Shown here: in pieces, positions 32,998 to 33,298 of the stretch
Position numbering within the stretch: position 1 is the stretch's first letter
Layout of the letters: the number at the start of each line of letters is the position of its first letter
Assembly: GCA_018823415.1 (NCBI GenBank)
Contig: JAHJIN010000477.1
Coordinates: 1 to 33,298 of the forward strand
DNA: 33,298 nucleotides
From: Chloroflexota bacterium
Lineage (GTDB): Bacteria; Chloroflexota; JAHJIN01
Reading direction: 5' to 3'
Made by a program: the position numbers and the translations under genes
Notes under the pieces: generated by a model
What the model was told of the DNA's origin: nothing
Databases searched by the model: none
The model's input: the letters and a program-made list of their open reading frames with translations, nothing else

Positions 32998-33298
32998 TCA
33001 AGGCACCGGGTCAAAACGAAACTGTGCGCCCCGGCGTAGATAAACTACCTCGACGTCGGTCGGACCGGTGCGGTTCTTTTCGACGGTAAACACCACCTGG
33101 TCAGGCTGTTCATGAGGATTGAGCATGATGGCAATGTCGCACTCGTAGGCCAGAGATGATTCGCCGCGCAAATGGTACAGCCGAATGCGACCCGATTCGT
33201 ATCCCGCTTTCAGACCTTCCTTGTCCGCAGCCACGACGGCCACCACCGGCACCTCGAAGGCCAGGGCCAGATTCTTCAGGGCTTCGACCACAATGGTG
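32998..33298 (-). CDS. DnaB-like replicative helicase, C-terminal fragment
   Basis: Only the last ~100 codons are in the window; the frame stays open to base 33298, so the 5' part lies beyond the edge and the in-frame GTG at 33291 is not the start. The visible protein shows a RecA-fold ATPase end: VEALKNLALAFEVPVVAV, then GESSLAYECDIAIMLNP, VVFTVEKNRTGPTDVEVVYL and a FRFDP tail. This matches the C-terminus of DnaB helicases, where the KNR.G..G/D segment lies near the ATPase motor. DnaB unwinds DNA ahead of the replication fork. The part seen lacks Walker A, so a KaiC/RadA-like ATPase cannot be excluded. A hairpin terminator follows at 32944-32983. Confidence 0.75.
   Translation of the reverse strand, partial: TIVVEALKNLALAFEVPVVAVVAADKEGLKAGYESGRIRLYHLRGESSLAYECDIAIMLNPHEQPDQVVFTVEKNRTGPTDVEVVYLRRGAQFRFDPVP

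Overview
The window looks like a chromosomal segment of a GC-rich bacterium, most likely a Chloroflexota member (Anaerolineae/Caldilineae-like). This is inferred from the style of the very large secreted proteins (repeated 'GWN' modules, Chlamydia-type beta-helix repeats, a recurring C-terminal [Y/F]LPLV tail), from cohesin and dockerin domains without visible cellulases, and from a palindromic dispersed repeat of a kind I associate with that phylum. No rRNA, tRNA or CRISPR array was seen, so the taxonomy is unproven.

Layout. (1) 1-3486, plus strand: a truncated secreted multidomain protein, a PKD-dockerin protein, a membrane-anchored cohesin protein and a 49-residue Cys-containing peptide with a Gly-Gly leader, closed by a strong hairpin. 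(2) 17579 down to 3638, minus strand: an ECF-like sigma factor behind a consensus promoter, a zinc-finger anti-sigma-like protein, a 1557-residue CHAT / pseudo-cyclase / AAA / solute-binding fusion, a 2217-residue beta-helix protein with an HExxH metalloprotease motif, and a small dockerin protein. The gaps are short enough for the whole run to be one transcription unit. (3) 17730-18374, plus: a small integral membrane protein and a 55-residue zinc-ribbon protein. (4) 18466-22204: an intact ISL3-like insertion sequence with perfect inverted repeats and an 8-bp target duplication, a small secreted protein, a palindromic repeat, and a frameshifted IS110-type transposase. (5) 22228-32271, plus: two tandem paralogous fibre-like exported proteins with conserved ends and divergent centres, a 1302-residue M23-like/lysozyme-like wall protein, and a cohesin-dockerin-cohesin protein. 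(6) 32272-33298: an IS630-type transposase remnant, a short empty stretch, a 16-bp-stem terminator, and the 3' end of a DnaB-like helicase gene on the minus strand.

Two themes stand out. The first is a cell-surface assembly kit: an anchored cohesin, a second cohesin-bearing protein, and two dockerin partners sharing one adhesive module, which suggests non-cellulosomal cohesin-dockerin assembly. The second is an intracellular signalling cassette (sigma factor, HC2-type zinc finger, CHAT protease fusion). In its large protein a catalytically degenerate cyclase domain and a peptide-binding ABC-type solute-binding domain flank an AAA ATPase. It sits directly upstream, on the same strand, of the giant surface protein genes. 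A functional link between the two is inference from gene order only.
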